Positions 26,213 to 36,028 of a DNA stretch of 64,000 nucleotides are shown piece by piece. Where the stretch lies: assembly GCF_022447245.1 (NCBI RefSeq), contig NZ_JAKVBC010000020.1:24908-88907 (forward strand), in the 5' to 3' direction. A program made the translations under genes and the position numbers. The notes beneath the pieces are model-generated. The model was given only the letters and a program-made list of their open reading frames with translations, did no database searches and was not told where the DNA came from. Source of the DNA: Kordia sp. (lineage in GTDB: Bacteria > Bacteroidota > Bacteroidia > Flavobacteriales > Flavobacteriaceae). Numbering within the stretch: the stretch's first letter is position 1; the number at the start of each line of letters is the position of its first letter.

Positions 26213-26647
26213 ATGACAACAGAAAATCTAGATACGATTTATATTGAATTGTTGGTGCAAGCTTGCCAAATAGAAGCCAAAAATATTTGGATGCAAGGAA
26301 GCTTGGAAGTTCGTATTGGCTCAAAAAAACCATACGAAGGAAGCGATATTATTATGGCAGATTTGTTTATGGAAAGTATGAAGAGAGAAGGAACGTATTT
26401 TATTTTTTCATGTAGCTGTGGAATTCGAGAATGTGGAGGCTGTGACCAAGGAATAGAAGTAAAGCATGAAAAAAATGTGATTGTTTGGAATATGTTAGAC
26501 CACAATAAAACTTACCGCTTTGATCGCAAGCGTATCGAGGCTGATATTGAAGAAGCAATCCAAGAAGTTAAAAATTACAAAGCCTATTTTAAGAAGAAAG
26601 AGATCGAATATGTGGGTTTTGGATATAATTTGAATTCGAATGCGTGA
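26213..26647 (+). CDS. Hypothetical protein with C-x-C-G-x4-C-G-G-C cluster
   Basis: 144 residues, no signal peptide. The notable feature is S-C-S-C-G-I-R-E-C-G-G-C at about 67-78: four Cys spaced like a zinc or iron-sulfur knuckle, between beta-rich flanks. I do not recognise the family. It lies four bases after an SGNH gene and overlaps the following GT39-like gene by eight bases, so it is clearly part of that operon. It is probably a cytoplasmic accessory protein. Confidence 0.65.
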   Translation: MTTENLDTIYIELLVQACQIEAKNIWMQGSLEVRIGSKKPYEGSDIIMADLFMESMKREGTYFIFSCSCGIRECGGCDQGIEVKHEKNVIVWNMLDHNKTYRFDRKRIEADIEEAIQEVKNYKAYFKKKEIEYVGFGYNLNSNA

Positions 26648-28238
26648 TTTTATCAAAAAATACCAAGATTATATCGGACTACTGTTATTGTGGTTGTTAC
26701 TGATAATCATCATCAATCCGATTGGAGATTTTCCGCTGAATGACGATTGGTGTTATGGGAAATCTGTTAAAACCTTATACGAAGATGGATACCTAAAACT
26801 CTATAATTGGGGAGAAATGACCTTGGTTGGACAAGTATATTGGGGTTACTTTTTTACGGAAATCTTTGGCTTTTCCTTTACAGTTTTAAGATGGTCTACA
26901 CTGGTCTTAGGGTTTGCAACGATTATTGGAATTTATAAACTCCTTACCTTGGCAAAACTGTCGCGTTGGGCAAAATTGATTGGTGTTTTATTATGTGTGA
27001 TGAATCCAATCTTTTTGTCGTTATCGTTTTCATTCATGACCGATATTCCTTTTATGTGTGTGACGATTTGGGTATTTTATTTCTTTACGAAAGCTTTAAA
27101 AACTGATACATGGCAACCAATTCTTTGGGCAATTCTCTTCTGTTATTTTGCTTTTCTAATCCGTCAATTAGCATGGGTTTTCCCAATTGTATGGTTGATT
27201 ACGTTTGTCATTGTAAAAGAACGAAACGCTAAAAATCTATTGAAAGCAATTACGCCACTGTTAGCTGTGATTTTGTTTTCCTTGGTTTTTTCATACATCA
27301 TGGAGTCGAATGATTTGTTGCAAGAGCGTTACAATACCAAATTCGGTTTGCTTATAGAAAATATTAAAGGACTTCGTAAAGGATTACTAATTATCATTTT
27401 TTCGTATTTCTTTGAAAGTATTGCGTATCTAGGATTTTTACTGTTGCCAATTCACCTAGTATACATCAATCGTTATACATTTAAAGGATATAAAATTGCT
27501 GCTTTACTTTGGACAGTTGGAATTACTGCCTATTTGATGCGTCTTGGAAAAGTATTACCAAGTTTAGACAACATCTGGATCGATTTTGGTGTTGGACCAA
27601 CAACCTTGTACGATCATGGTGGAAACTTTACCCAAAGTCCCGATCCGACTGCGCCAAATTGGTTTTGGCAAGTGATAACTTGTATTGGAATCTTTTCTAG
27701 TGTTGCATTGATTTTTCACATTCGTGAGATGGTATTTTCTATGTTTAAAAAGAAAAAAGTGGATTCACTTGTAGTGTTATCATTCGTATTCTTTTTAGTG
27801 TATTTAACGCCTTTCCTAATAGTTGGTGTGTATGACCGCTATTTATTGCCATTATTTCCAATTGCGATTGTCTTTTTGGGTGTGAATTCGCCAAAAGTTC
27901 CCCAAAAAATATATCAATATTGCACCTACGGTTTTCTTGGATTACTCACTTGGTTTTCTGTCAGTGCAGTTCACGATCATTTGTCTTGGAATCGCATACG
28001 TTGGGAAGTGTTAAACAAACTCACGGAAACCATTCCTAAAAATAGAATACAAGGCGGCGTTGAGTATGTAACGTGGAACTTTTTCTCTGAAGAACAAGAA
28101 AAATGGTGGGAAAATGTGAATGAAAAATATACCTTGGTCTTTAAACCAAACGAACATCAACAAGTAGTTGAAAAATATGAATATTCACGTTGGTTACCTG
28201 GAAAAGGAGAAATGTATTTGGTAACAGCTAAAAATTAG
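26640..28238 (+). CDS. GT39-like (ArnT/PMT-type) polytopic membrane protein
   Basis: 532 residues with about eleven transmembrane helices. The first periplasmic loop carries F-P-L-N-D-D-W-C-Y-G-K-S (about 30-41), the acidic pair where GT-C fold glycosyltransferases bind the lipid-linked sugar. A C-terminal soluble segment of about 80 residues follows. GT-C enzymes take a sugar from a polyprenyl phosphate donor and add it to a glycan, lipid or protein on the periplasmic side. The start overlaps the stop of the upstream gene. The acceptor is unknown. Confidence 0.8.
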   Translation: MRDFIKKYQDYIGLLLLWLLLIIIINPIGDFPLNDDWCYGKSVKTLYEDGYLKLYNWGEMTLVGQVYWGYFFTEIFGFSFTVLRWSTLVLGFATIIGIYKLLTLAKLSRWAKLIGVLLCVMNPIFLSLSFSFMTDIPFMCVTIWVFYFFTKALKTDTWQPILWAILFCYFAFLIRQLAWVFPIVWLITFVIVKERNAKNLLKAITPLLAVILFSLVFSYIMESNDLLQERYNTKFGLLIENIKGLRKGLLIIIFSYFFESIAYLGFLLLPIHLVYINRYTFKGYKIAALLWTVGITAYLMRLGKVLPSLDNIWIDFGVGPTTLYDHGGNFTQSPDPTAPNWFWQVITCIGIFSSVALIFHIREMVFSMFKKKKVDSLVVLSFVFFLVYLTPFLIVGVYDRYLLPLFPIAIVFLGVNSPKVPQKIYQYCTYGFLGLLTWFSVSAVHDHLSWNRIRWEVLNKLTETIPKNRIQGGVEYVTWNFFSEEQEKWWENVNEKYTLVFKPNEHQQVVEKYEYSRWLPGKGEMYLVTAKN

Positions 28239-28297
28239 AAAATATTTTTTGCCTGTAGATTAAAAAAACATTCAAACGGACGGTTAGAGTTTGATAA

Positions 28298-28401
28298 GTC
28301 ATTGCGAGAATTTCATAGAAATTTGTAGCAATCTGTTTGTTAGAAAAATTGCTTTGTATATGATTTAGGTAAATTACTTCGTCATCCTTCTCGTAATGAC
28401 G
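28298..28401. repeat. REP/MITE-like element with 13-base inverted ends
   Basis: GTCATTGCGAGAA at 28298 and TTCTCGTAATGAC at 28389-28401 are inverted copies (one mismatch) about 78 bases apart, and the inside contains GCAATCTG. This 'TTGCGAG...GCAATC' type is a common dispersed intergenic repeat of Bacteroidetes. A related partial copy lies at 36029. The rest of the gap 28239-28440 shows no gene. Confidence 0.6.
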
Positions 28402-28440
28402 AATTACAAAAAGCTTAAAACAAGTTTTTTAGTAAAATAG

Positions 28441-29172
28441 TTATTTAACCTTCTGAATCAAATAATTAGGATTGCTGTCTATGATCTTATAATTATCATT
28501 CTTTTTGATGTCTTTGATAAAGTCTGAACTTCCAAAATTTAAATGATCTGCGGAATCATCCAATAAGATAAATCCGTTTACTTTTAATTTTGAATCTACA
28601 TTTTCAAAATCTTTTTTGGTTTGCTCGTAGGAATGATCTCCGTCAATATATGCAAACGAAATCTCTTATTGAATGCTAAATGTTCTATCAAAAACATCTG
28701 TGAATTCATTCGTTGTGTTCCATGTGTTAAAAAAAGCTTCCGAAGGAGAATGACACGTATGTGTTTTTGCATTTGGATGCAATAATGTTGCTGCATTCAC
28801 AAAAGCATTCTGTATATACGTTACATAAGCTTTTCTGCTCACATTAGGCTTTCCATCTATATGTTATTCAATAGTTCCTGTATGATCTTTGAAACCTTCA
28901 TATATCCAAGCGTCACAACCTACAAAACGGTGTTTTTTACCATGTTTTTCTAATAGATGTAACATCACATTGGTAGACAAACCTGCATACGATCCTATTT
29001 CAAAAACAATTCCGTCACTAGGCATGTGTTGAATGGCATAATCCATTAAATAGATATTGCCTTCAAGCAACATTCCTTCACCAATAATAGTAGCTTTAAT
29101 CCTGTAAAGGAAGTAATCGTTATTGATGGTTTTGTATTGTTTTTTAAAAATATTGCGAATGCTCTTTTTCAT
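28441..29172 (-). pseudogene. Class I SAM methyltransferase (Methyltransf_24-like) with two in-frame TAA
   Basis: A 244-codon frame. The N-terminus is a basic leader and then M-D-Y-A-I-Q-H-M-P, I-V-F-E-I-G-S-Y-A-G-L-S-T (motif I, about 58-70). It is interrupted by TAA at 28864-28866. The same frame continues H-I-D-G-K-P-N-V-S-R-K-A-Y-V-T-Y, meets a second TAA at 28666-28668, and goes on with F-A-Y-I-D-G-D-H-S-Y-E-Q-T, I-L-L-D-D-S-A-D to the natural stop at 28441. No frameshift is needed. The I-D-G-D-H-S-Y motif is diagnostic for this family, which often modifies surface sugars. Confidence 0.8.
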
Positions 29173-29266
29173 GTTGTGAATATTGAATGAATTGATTCCA
29201 CAAGGTGATTACGATGAAGTCAAATGTATTGATTTTTTAGAAAAGTATAGGAATACTTAGTTGTTG

Positions 29267-30022
29267 TTATTTATATATAATTTCTCTTGTGAGTATATGA
29301 TCGAGTCTACCGTTCTGAGAAGATTCTTTTTTAATCCAATTGTCAAATTGATCGAATTGATATGTATTCTTGATGGTTGAAATTAAAGAATTTTTAGCAT
29401 CATACTCTTTTATTTCAATGATCATTTCATCATCATATGTAAATATATAGTGTTTGCTTTGTGTTGGAGTTACATAATCTGACAGTTTTGATGTAGTGAC
29501 GAGTTGCTTTTCATCATAATTTTTTACTTCAAGCGTATTTGTAATGGTATCATTCGTTTCCATATCTATATACAATTGTGCTAATGAGCTTTCTTTCAGT
29601 TTATTCTCAGAAGTGTACCTATATTTTCCAATATATTTGAATTCCATTTCATCATCTTTATGTTCAGAACGAGTTGCAATTAGCAAAGTGTCGTTATAAA
29701 AATAATTGACCGTAAAGGTTGCGTTGTTGCTGGTATAATGCACAACTTCTTTTTTAAGTTTTTGATTTTTATTGTAATGACACTCAATATTTGTAGTGTC
29801 TTAAGAGAAAGAATAATATTGATTCGAACGAATTATTTGATCGAGGTCATTATATTTTTTTTCAGTGATAAAGAGTGTATCTTGCTTTTTTCTCTTTACA
29901 TCAATTGTATATTCTGTAATTTGAGTTGCTTTTTTTGTGAGCCCATTCTTTAATAACTTCTTGTTGTTATGACAACTGATTAAAGAAAGAGAAAAAAGTA
30001 AAATAGGGATGATTTATTTCAT
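29267..30022 (-). pseudogene. Lipoprotein of unknown function with two in-frame TAA
   Basis: The frame starts at ATG 30022 and meets TAA at codon 3 (30014-30016). Ignoring it, a clear lipoprotein signal appears: I-I-P-I-L-L-F-S-L-S-L-I-S-C. A second TAA lies at codon 74 (29801-29803). The rest, to 29267, is open and contains repeated Y-x-Y-D and K-x-Y-D-E elements like those in beta-rich secreted proteins. The codon-3 stop almost certainly replaces Lys (M-K-K-I-I), a change of AAA to TAA. An internal start at 29743 would give a protein without a signal, which I consider unlikely. Confidence 0.7.
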
Positions 30023-30082
30023 TTTAAATGTTCAATATATATGCTAAGATAAAGTTTGAAATATATAGTCTGCTATGAAAAC

Positions 30083-31083
30083 CTATTTTTTAAACACTTT
30101 TGGATATGTAATGATAAATTTGGTGCCCAATTTCCCATCAGATTCTACACGAATAGTTCCATTATGCTTTTTAATAATTTTTTTGACAATAGAAAGTCCT
30201 AAGCCTGTACTTTCATAAATGACTTTTTCTTGCAATGTTTGAAATACTTCGAATATTTTTTTGTGATATTTTGGAGCAATGCCTGAACCATTGCCTTCAA
30301 ATATCAATTCACAAGAATTTGATTTTTCAACGCTCGAAATTGTAATTTCACAAACTTCTTTATCGTTATATTTTACAGCATTGCTAATCAAATTAGAAAC
30401 TACCTGCGAGATTTGCATTTTATCTCCTGTAATTTCTGGTAATATTCCTTTGGTGGTAAAAACAGTTGTGGGGTCTTGGTAGTTTTTGCGTAGGCTTTAA
30501 TCATGGAATTTAGATCAACAGTTTCTGGCATGATTTTCCCAATTTTAGAATAACGCAAAATACCATTAATCAAGTTTTCAAGGCGTTTTACACGTCCTTG
30601 CATGGTGTCTAAATGATCGTAAACATCTTCAGTTTCACCAGCTTCTAAATCTTCCTTAATGAAATCTGTCAAACTTTAGATTTCTCGAATTGGTGTTCAT
30701 AAATCATGTGAAGTGATATAAGCAAACTTTTCTAATTCTTTGTTTTTTAATTCAGTATCGTCTACATTTTGATTCAATTCTTTTAGCTTTCGAAAACTAT
30801 CTAATCCAGTTCGTACTACTAAAAACACTAATAACGATCCCATAAAAAAGATAAGACCAGAAAGTATGGCCAATAGTTCCGTTTGTCCTAAAGTAACAAC
30901 AGTAGCTGCGGCTAAATATCCTGCTAAAAATATGAACATCAACAGGCGTAATTTTTTCCAATTACCTCTCAATTCACTGTTTGGAAGTGTATCAAAAATC
31001 TTTTTGGTATTACCTGCACTTAATAGCATAATAAATGCTCCTAAAAGAATTAGGGCTGCTATGAGATAGTCAGAAAAGTACAT
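30083..31083 (-). pseudogene. Membrane sensor histidine kinase, interrupted
   Basis: The N-terminal part has four hydrophobic helices (about 5-105), then a coiled coil and the H-box F-A-Y-I-T-S-H-D-L. TGA at 30697-30699 follows immediately. The same frame continues T-P-I-R-E-I, meets TAA at 30676-30678, and goes on through the dimerisation helices. After a one-base shift near 30500 the ATPase domain follows: K-N-Y-Q-D-P-T-T-V-F, then the N-box N-L-I-S-N-A-V-K-Y-N-D and the G2 box G-L-G-L-S-I-V-K. The G1 box reads F-E-G-N-G-S-G-I, with Gly where Asp is expected, a further sign of decay. No response regulator is adjacent. Confidence 0.8.
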
Positions 31084-31324
31084 AAGATTTCTAAAAAGTT
31101 AGTATCATATTCGTGTATATTCATAAATTTAACAATGTGATTTAGAGGATTTTTGTTTGAAAACCACATAAATGTAGTATGAACTGAACAGAAATACAAT
31201 TTGAAAGTCTATGCTTCATTAAAATTTACGGTAAATACCAATTTTCTATGGACAATCTGCCGAATAGAGGAACGTATTCCAGTAACGTTTTATGTGTAAA
31301 TATGTAAAGCTGAAAATTAGGTTG

Positions 31325-32349
31325 TTAGTTGCGTATTGGAATTGGATGAATTTGTAGCAATTTTGCCAAGTCCAATACTTTTTGTGGTGTGTATAATGTT
31401 TTTTCTAAATCATTTACTTCTAAAGTTCCTGCTTTTGCTTTGAACACAAATGATTTATAAGGTAATTTGGCTACTTCTTGGTTGAAATTAACACCGTGTT
31501 TTTTAATGAGCGTTTTGGTAACTATTTCTATTTCTGTTTGAATTGTAGTTCGTAACTCTTCAATTTCTCGAATCCAAGTACGTTGTTTGGTTAAGAATTC
31601 TTGAATTTCTGGTTCTTTCTTATAATCGAGTTTGTCTAATTGTCGATATACCTGATCAATCTTCATTTGTTCCCAATCTTTGGCTTCTAGGACAGGAATT
31701 TGCCAATCTGATTGTTGTTGTTTCCAGTGATCAGTCTGTACTTGTACTTGATGGACTTTGAAACTAGGTAATTCAATCGCTGTTAACTTTCCTGCATGAC
31801 AAGCGCCTGTGTCAATTCCGTAAGTATTGTTTTTGACTTTTGGAATTTCGCCAACCACATGATGTCCGTAAATAATGGGTTTTTCTCCTGAATAATAGTC
31901 AGACCAATAGGTTCCTTCTTCATAATTACTTTCCAAATAACGACTTCCTGAAGTAGTTCCTGCAAGGACTTCTTCTTTCTGTTTGTACAAACTTTTATCA
32001 TGTTCAAAAAAAGCATGTATTATAATAGCTTCTGGTGTTTCATAATAATACGGAAGCGTTTCTAACCATTTACAAAAATCGTCATATTCATCCCTAAATT
32101 GCACTTTCACAATTTCTTGCGAATAGCTTAAAACTCCATTCAAATGTTTGCGTTCATGATTGCCCATTAATAAATGGAATTCTTTCTATTCTTAAAATAA
32201 TGATATAGTTCTACTGATTTATTTCCACGATCTACAATATCACCAAGAGAAATGACCAAATCATCGTCTGTCACACCAATTTGCGCTATAAGTTCAATAA
32301 ATTCATCGTAGCAACCGTGAATATCGCCAATTATATATGTTTTGCTCAT
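31325..32349 (-). pseudogene. Ser/Thr phosphatase-type metallophosphoesterase, one-base frameshift
   Basis: From M-S-K-T-Y-I-I-G-D-I-H-G (start 32349) the frame gives L-G-D-I-V-D-R-G-N-K-S and runs to a stop at 32167. The next frame continues at once with M-G-N-H-E-R-K-H. The three metal-binding motifs GDxHG, GDxxDRG and GNHE are thus split exactly before GNHE by one missing T near 32180. The remaining 270 codons are open and end in a charged helical tail. With the base restored this would be a PP1-like protein or nucleotide phosphatase of about 340 residues. A homopolymer sequencing error is a real alternative. Confidence 0.75.
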
Positions 32350-32365
32350 CGTATTTTGATGATTT

Positions 32366-32950
32366 TTAAGAAATCGAATCAAAAGTAAGCATTGATTCAA
32401 TTTGCTGTTTAGAAATGCCCTTTGTTTTTGTGACTTTCCAAACCTCTTTTTTTTCAATACCAATATACCAACTTTTTACTTCGCCATTTTTAATATCATA
32501 TACCATCAAACTCCCTTGATGATTTATGGTAGAGTTTGAAGAAATCCAAAAACAAAGACCGTTTTGAAGGCGCCTAGAAATTACATTTTTTTTATTTTCT
32601 ATTGATGGTTGTAGTTGATGAAATGGTACTAAAAAACGAGTGTTGTTTATATCCTTTTTTCTAAATTTTGTTTCTGATAATACACGATTTGGATGAAAAG
32701 GCGGAATTGTAATTTCAGTATTCCAATATGGTTCTAATACAAAAGGAATTTCAGGATTTGATTTGCTATCATATTCCAAAAGTTGTTTTCCTGAGTAATT
32801 CAACCATTTATGATCAAACCAATTCTTGATTCGAATTATAGAAACTTCACTAGGATCAAAATAGGTAACAAGATAATGAATAATTGTTTCTACGATTACT
32901 TGAAAATCTTTAGCGTCAGTTGTATCAAAAGGGATTTGTAGTTGACTCAT
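32366..32950 (-). CDS. Hypothetical protein, 194 aa
   Basis: No recognised domain. The protein is soluble and beta-rich, with conserved-looking blocks I-R-I-K-N-W-F-D-H-K-W-L-N-Y-S-G-K (about 40-56) and F-H-P-N-R-V-L-S-E-T-K-F-R-K-K-D (about 84-99). It has no signal peptide. Its stop lies 17 bases before the phosphatase start and its own start lies 25 bases after the ExbD-like gene stop, so the three are likely cotranscribed. Confidence 0.65.
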   Translation of the reverse strand: MSQLQIPFDTTDAKDFQVIVETIIHYLVTYFDPSEVSIIRIKNWFDHKWLNYSGKQLLEYDSKSNPEIPFVLEPYWNTEITIPPFHPNRVLSETKFRKKDINNTRFLVPFHQLQPSIENKKNVISRRLQNGLCFWISSNSTINHQGSLMVYDIKNGEVKSWYIGIEKKEVWKVTKTKGISKQQIESMLTFDSIS

Positions 32951-32974
32951 AATAAAGAGAGAAATTCACAATTG

Positions 32975-33865
32975 TTATTCTCCAAGAACGATCATGAAAG
33001 GAACTTTTTCTCGTACTTCAAGTTGTTTATGATAATCTAAGTTGTCATATGCTTTTCCATACAAGTTTATACTTTCTTTATTTCGAATGGTTTTTAATGT
33101 AGTTAATAGGTGCGCAATTGGTGTTACTACATCTTGGTATGTAGCACTTTTAGTTGGTTCTAAAATATATGCAACTTTCTTTTTAGAATTCCATTGCATA
33201 AATTTTTCAGTAAGTTGCGATGCTGACATTTCTTCATTGTCAATACTAAATGATTGATGATTGACCACAATTACCTTTGACTCTGTTTTTTCAGGGTTAG
33301 CCTTTATATATTCACGTGAAATGCTCGGCGGCGGTGGCGGTGGCGGAGGAATCATTCCTGCTTCTTCCGTGTCATTTGATTTGTTTTTCTTCTCTGATTC
33401 AATCTTTTTAAAAACTGTTTCAACAACAGATACTGCATTTTCATCACTAGGAAGTTTGTATTGAAATCCTGTTGTCTTTCTTCTTGGAATTCTTTGGTGC
33501 GTATCAGATTTACATGCAAAAAGAACAGGTAAGGCATTCATTTTCCGAAGTTCACTTAGAACAGAAGCTAATTTTGTATATGGAAGATCTTTGTCAACAA
33601 CCAATTCTGTCATAAATAATGGTTGTAGACCAATGTTATGCTTTATTCCATCATACAACAATTCAAATATTTTTGCTCTCAGTGCACTCAATTTAATTTT
33701 TTCCCGCTCAAGTGTCATTTGTCCTTTTTTATCAATAGTAATGGTAATGTAGTCATGTGGATTTGTGTCGACTTGAACAGTTTCAAAAGTAGGAACCTCT
33801 ATGTTTTTTTGTGCAATGGTACAACTCACAAGGAATAATGCGGCAATAGTAATGTATATTTTCAT
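32975..33865 (-). CDS. Secreted protein with ExbD/TolR-like domain and octaproline
   Basis: 296 residues with a signal peptide (1-18, with L-V-S-C-T-I-A-Q). The segment about 40-115 (I-T-I-D-K-K-G-Q-M-T-L, then L-P-Y-T-K-L-A-S-V-L-S-E-L-R-K) resembles the periplasmic domain of ExbD/TolR. A run of eight Pro (about 173-180) links it to a second, similar-length domain, in which S-F-S-I-D-N-E-E-M-S again looks ExbD-like. Unlike ExbD there is no transmembrane anchor with a functional Asp. The Cys in the signal could alternatively be a lipobox. Function unknown. Confidence 0.6.
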   Translation of the reverse strand: MKIYITIAALFLVSCTIAQKNIEVPTFETVQVDTNPHDYITITIDKKGQMTLEREKIKLSALRAKIFELLYDGIKHNIGLQPLFMTELVVDKDLPYTKLASVLSELRKMNALPVLFACKSDTHQRIPRRKTTGFQYKLPSDENAVSVVETVFKKIESEKKNKSNDTEEAGMIPPPPPPPPSISREYIKANPEKTESKVIVVNHQSFSIDNEEMSASQLTEKFMQWNSKKKVAYILEPTKSATYQDVVTPIAHLLTTLKTIRNKESINLYGKAYDNLDYHKQLEVREKVPFMIVLGE

Positions 33866-33958
33866 AAATGTGATATCGTGTTTTAATGATTAAATATACA
33901 GAAACATTCCAGTTTTAGTAATAAAAGGAAGAATCAAAAGTATTTTAAGCGTATTTAT

Positions 33959-35014
33959 TTAGTTGGGAAAATGTATTTTTTCATAAAGAAAATCACCAAT
34001 GAGCTCATGCGCTTTTGGGTTAATGTGCAAATCTACATCCCAAAACAGTTTTTCTGAAGTATTTTGCAAAATAGGGAATAAATCATAGTGTTCAACTTGT
34101 TGTTCTTGTAGAAACTTTTTCAATAGTTGTGTCATTTCCAAATTGTTGTTCGTCGTTTTAGCATCGAGATCAAATAAAGTTTGTATGTGCTCACGAAATA
34201 TTGGTTTTACTTCCAGTTTTGACGGCAACAACGTCACAATTAATCGAATGTTTTTTTGTTTACAGAGTTCAATAATTTGTAACAAGTATTCTTTAGCAAT
34301 TACCATAGAACGCTCTTTTTCTTCAGGAAACGACTCGTAAAATAATAGTTGTTCTATTCCTTGAATATATGGAAATGCTTGTTGTTCGGCTGATTGAAAC
34401 TTTCTGCGGAAGCGCATAGACCAACTTTTATAGATATTAGAAATACTTGTTCGGTCGTCTTCAAACTTTACAGTTTCTCGAAAATCATTTCCAGTAAATA
34501 CATTAATTAAAAAGACATCAGGTTTTAGATGCGAGAACTTTTTTAAAAAACCATGGTAATTGCGAAATGTATAATAGCCGACACCACCATTCATACAATT
34601 ATAATACGTTGTTGTATCTGTAGCGTTTAGTTTTTTTTCCCAAATATTGACAAAAGATTGTGTATTGTAACGTAAAACACCATCGGTATGTGAATCACCA
34701 GTAACCAATACGCGAAATTCGTTTGGTGTTTTATCCGCTACATCATTATCATCTCGAAACCCTAGATTGTTAGTGCGTCTTTCAGTAGACATCTTTTGTT
34801 GCGGCGTTCCCCAATCATCATACAGGTGAATATTAGGTTTATGCAAAAACATTGCAGTGTCATCAGGAATAAAATATTCTGATTGCTTTTCGCTTGTAAA
34901 TGAAAAAAATGTTTGAATACGATGTACTTCCATAAAATACATAATAATTGCTAAGATTAATAACAATGCGCATAGCACTAATAGATTGATCTTAACAAGC
35001 CGAACATATTTCAT
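33959..35014 (-). CDS. Membrane-anchored SGNH/GDSL-like protein (5 of 6)
   Basis: 351 residues with a transmembrane helix at about 8-28. Block I is V-T-G-D-S-H-T-D-G, block II N-G-G-V-G-Y-Y, block III F-T-G-N-D-F-R, and block V D-V-D-L-H-I-N, all with catalytic residues present. It stands alone, divergent from the 2OG-oxygenase gene at 35175. The mature domain should be periplasmic. Among the six copies it is the one least tied to an operon. Confidence 0.8.
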   Translation of the reverse strand: MKYVRLVKINLLVLCALLLILAIIMYFMEVHRIQTFFSFTSEKQSEYFIPDDTAMFLHKPNIHLYDDWGTPQQKMSTERRTNNLGFRDDNDVADKTPNEFRVLVTGDSHTDGVLRYNTQSFVNIWEKKLNATDTTTYYNCMNGGVGYYTFRNYHGFLKKFSHLKPDVFLINVFTGNDFRETVKFEDDRTSISNIYKSWSMRFRRKFQSAEQQAFPYIQGIEQLLFYESFPEEKERSMVIAKEYLLQIIELCKQKNIRLIVTLLPSKLEVKPIFREHIQTLFDLDAKTTNNNLEMTQLLKKFLQEQQVEHYDLFPILQNTSEKLFWDVDLHINPKAHELIGDFLYEKIHFPN

Positions 35015-35174
35015 ACAAAAGCGTTTCGAACAAAGAAACTAAAAATATACAACAAACAAAAAGCAGTCAATGACAATTTTTGGTATAGAATTTTTTAGAA
35101 AAAGCATGACAAAAAGCTAGCTTAAAATAGTATATTTTTCAGTACATTTAGCACACCAATACGAAACCGCATTT

Positions 35175-36008
35175 ATGATTTTTGATTATTCAAAATGGAA
35201 ACCAAGATTAACCACTGATACTGAGAATTATCAAAAAGCGTTGCCGTATCCGCATATTGTTGTAGATGATTTTTTAGAAGTCGCTGCGGCGGAAAAAGCA
35301 CTGGAAGTTTTTCCAAAAATTAAGGATGAAGGCTGGATTCATTACATTCATGTAAATGAAAAAAAGCATGGATTGAACAAGTTAGAGTTGATTCCGGAAT
35401 TTATTCGTGATGGTATTATCAAAGAACTGAATTCACCTGAATTTACAAGTTATCTTGAAACGCTTACAGGAATTCCAAATTTGTTGCCAGATACTACGAT
35501 TGAAGGTGGTGGAATCCACCAAAGTGAAAACGGAGGTTTTTTAAATATTCATGCGGATTTTACCGTACATCCACATAAAAAAACATGGCGACGTCGTGTT
35601 AACGTGTTGGTTTATCTAAACAAAGATTGGGACAAATCGTATGGTGGTGCTTTGGAACTTTGGGAAAAAGACATGTCTAAATGTGCCATTAAAATTGAAC
35701 CAATTTTCAATAGAATTGTCATTTTTAATACGGATGAAGATTCGTATCATGGTTTTCCTGATCCAATTACCTGTCCAGATGATGTCACTCGAAAATCAAT
35801 AGCATTGTATTACTTCACAGAAGAAAAAGTAGGTTCGTTCAAACGAAGATCCACCAATTATCGAGCGCGTCCAGGAGATGGTTTTAGAGCTGTTTGGATT
35901 TGGCTTGATAAAAAAATGATTGCAGCCTATACTTGGGTCAAAGGAACCTTTGGAATCAATGATGATTTTATAAGTAAAGTATTGAATTTATTTCGGAAGA
36001 AGAAATAG
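35175..36008 (+). CDS. 2OG-Fe(II) oxygenase (prolyl 4-hydroxylase-like)
   Basis: 277 residues, cytoplasmic. The iron-binding facial triad is visible as H-A-D in L-N-I-H-A-D-F (about 125-131) and the distal His in D-S-Y-H-G-F-P (about 191-197). The 2-oxoglutarate-binding Arg is in T-R-K-S-I-A-L-Y-Y-F. The double-stranded beta-helix core spans about 100-220. The C-terminal 60 residues are basic (R-R-S-T-N-Y-R-A-R-P-G-D-G). Enzymes of this type hydroxylate proteins, lipids or sugars. Its position between an SGNH gene and the glycan operon suggests a surface-molecule substrate, but this is only inference. Confidence 0.82.
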   Translation: MIFDYSKWKPRLTTDTENYQKALPYPHIVVDDFLEVAAAEKALEVFPKIKDEGWIHYIHVNEKKHGLNKLELIPEFIRDGIIKELNSPEFTSYLETLTGIPNLLPDTTIEGGGIHQSENGGFLNIHADFTVHPHKKTWRRRVNVLVYLNKDWDKSYGGALELWEKDMSKCAIKIEPIFNRIVIFNTDEDSYHGFPDPITCPDDVTRKSIALYYFTEEKVGSFKRRSTNYRARPGDGFRAVWIWLDKKMIAAYTWVKGTFGINDDFISKVLNLFRKKK

Positions 36009-36028
36009 GTTTTGGACATATTAAACAC

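Noticed and set aside
28596..28796. 66-residue minus-strand ORF
   Set aside because: It is an out-of-frame shadow of the interrupted methyltransferase, whose true frame gives the family motifs.
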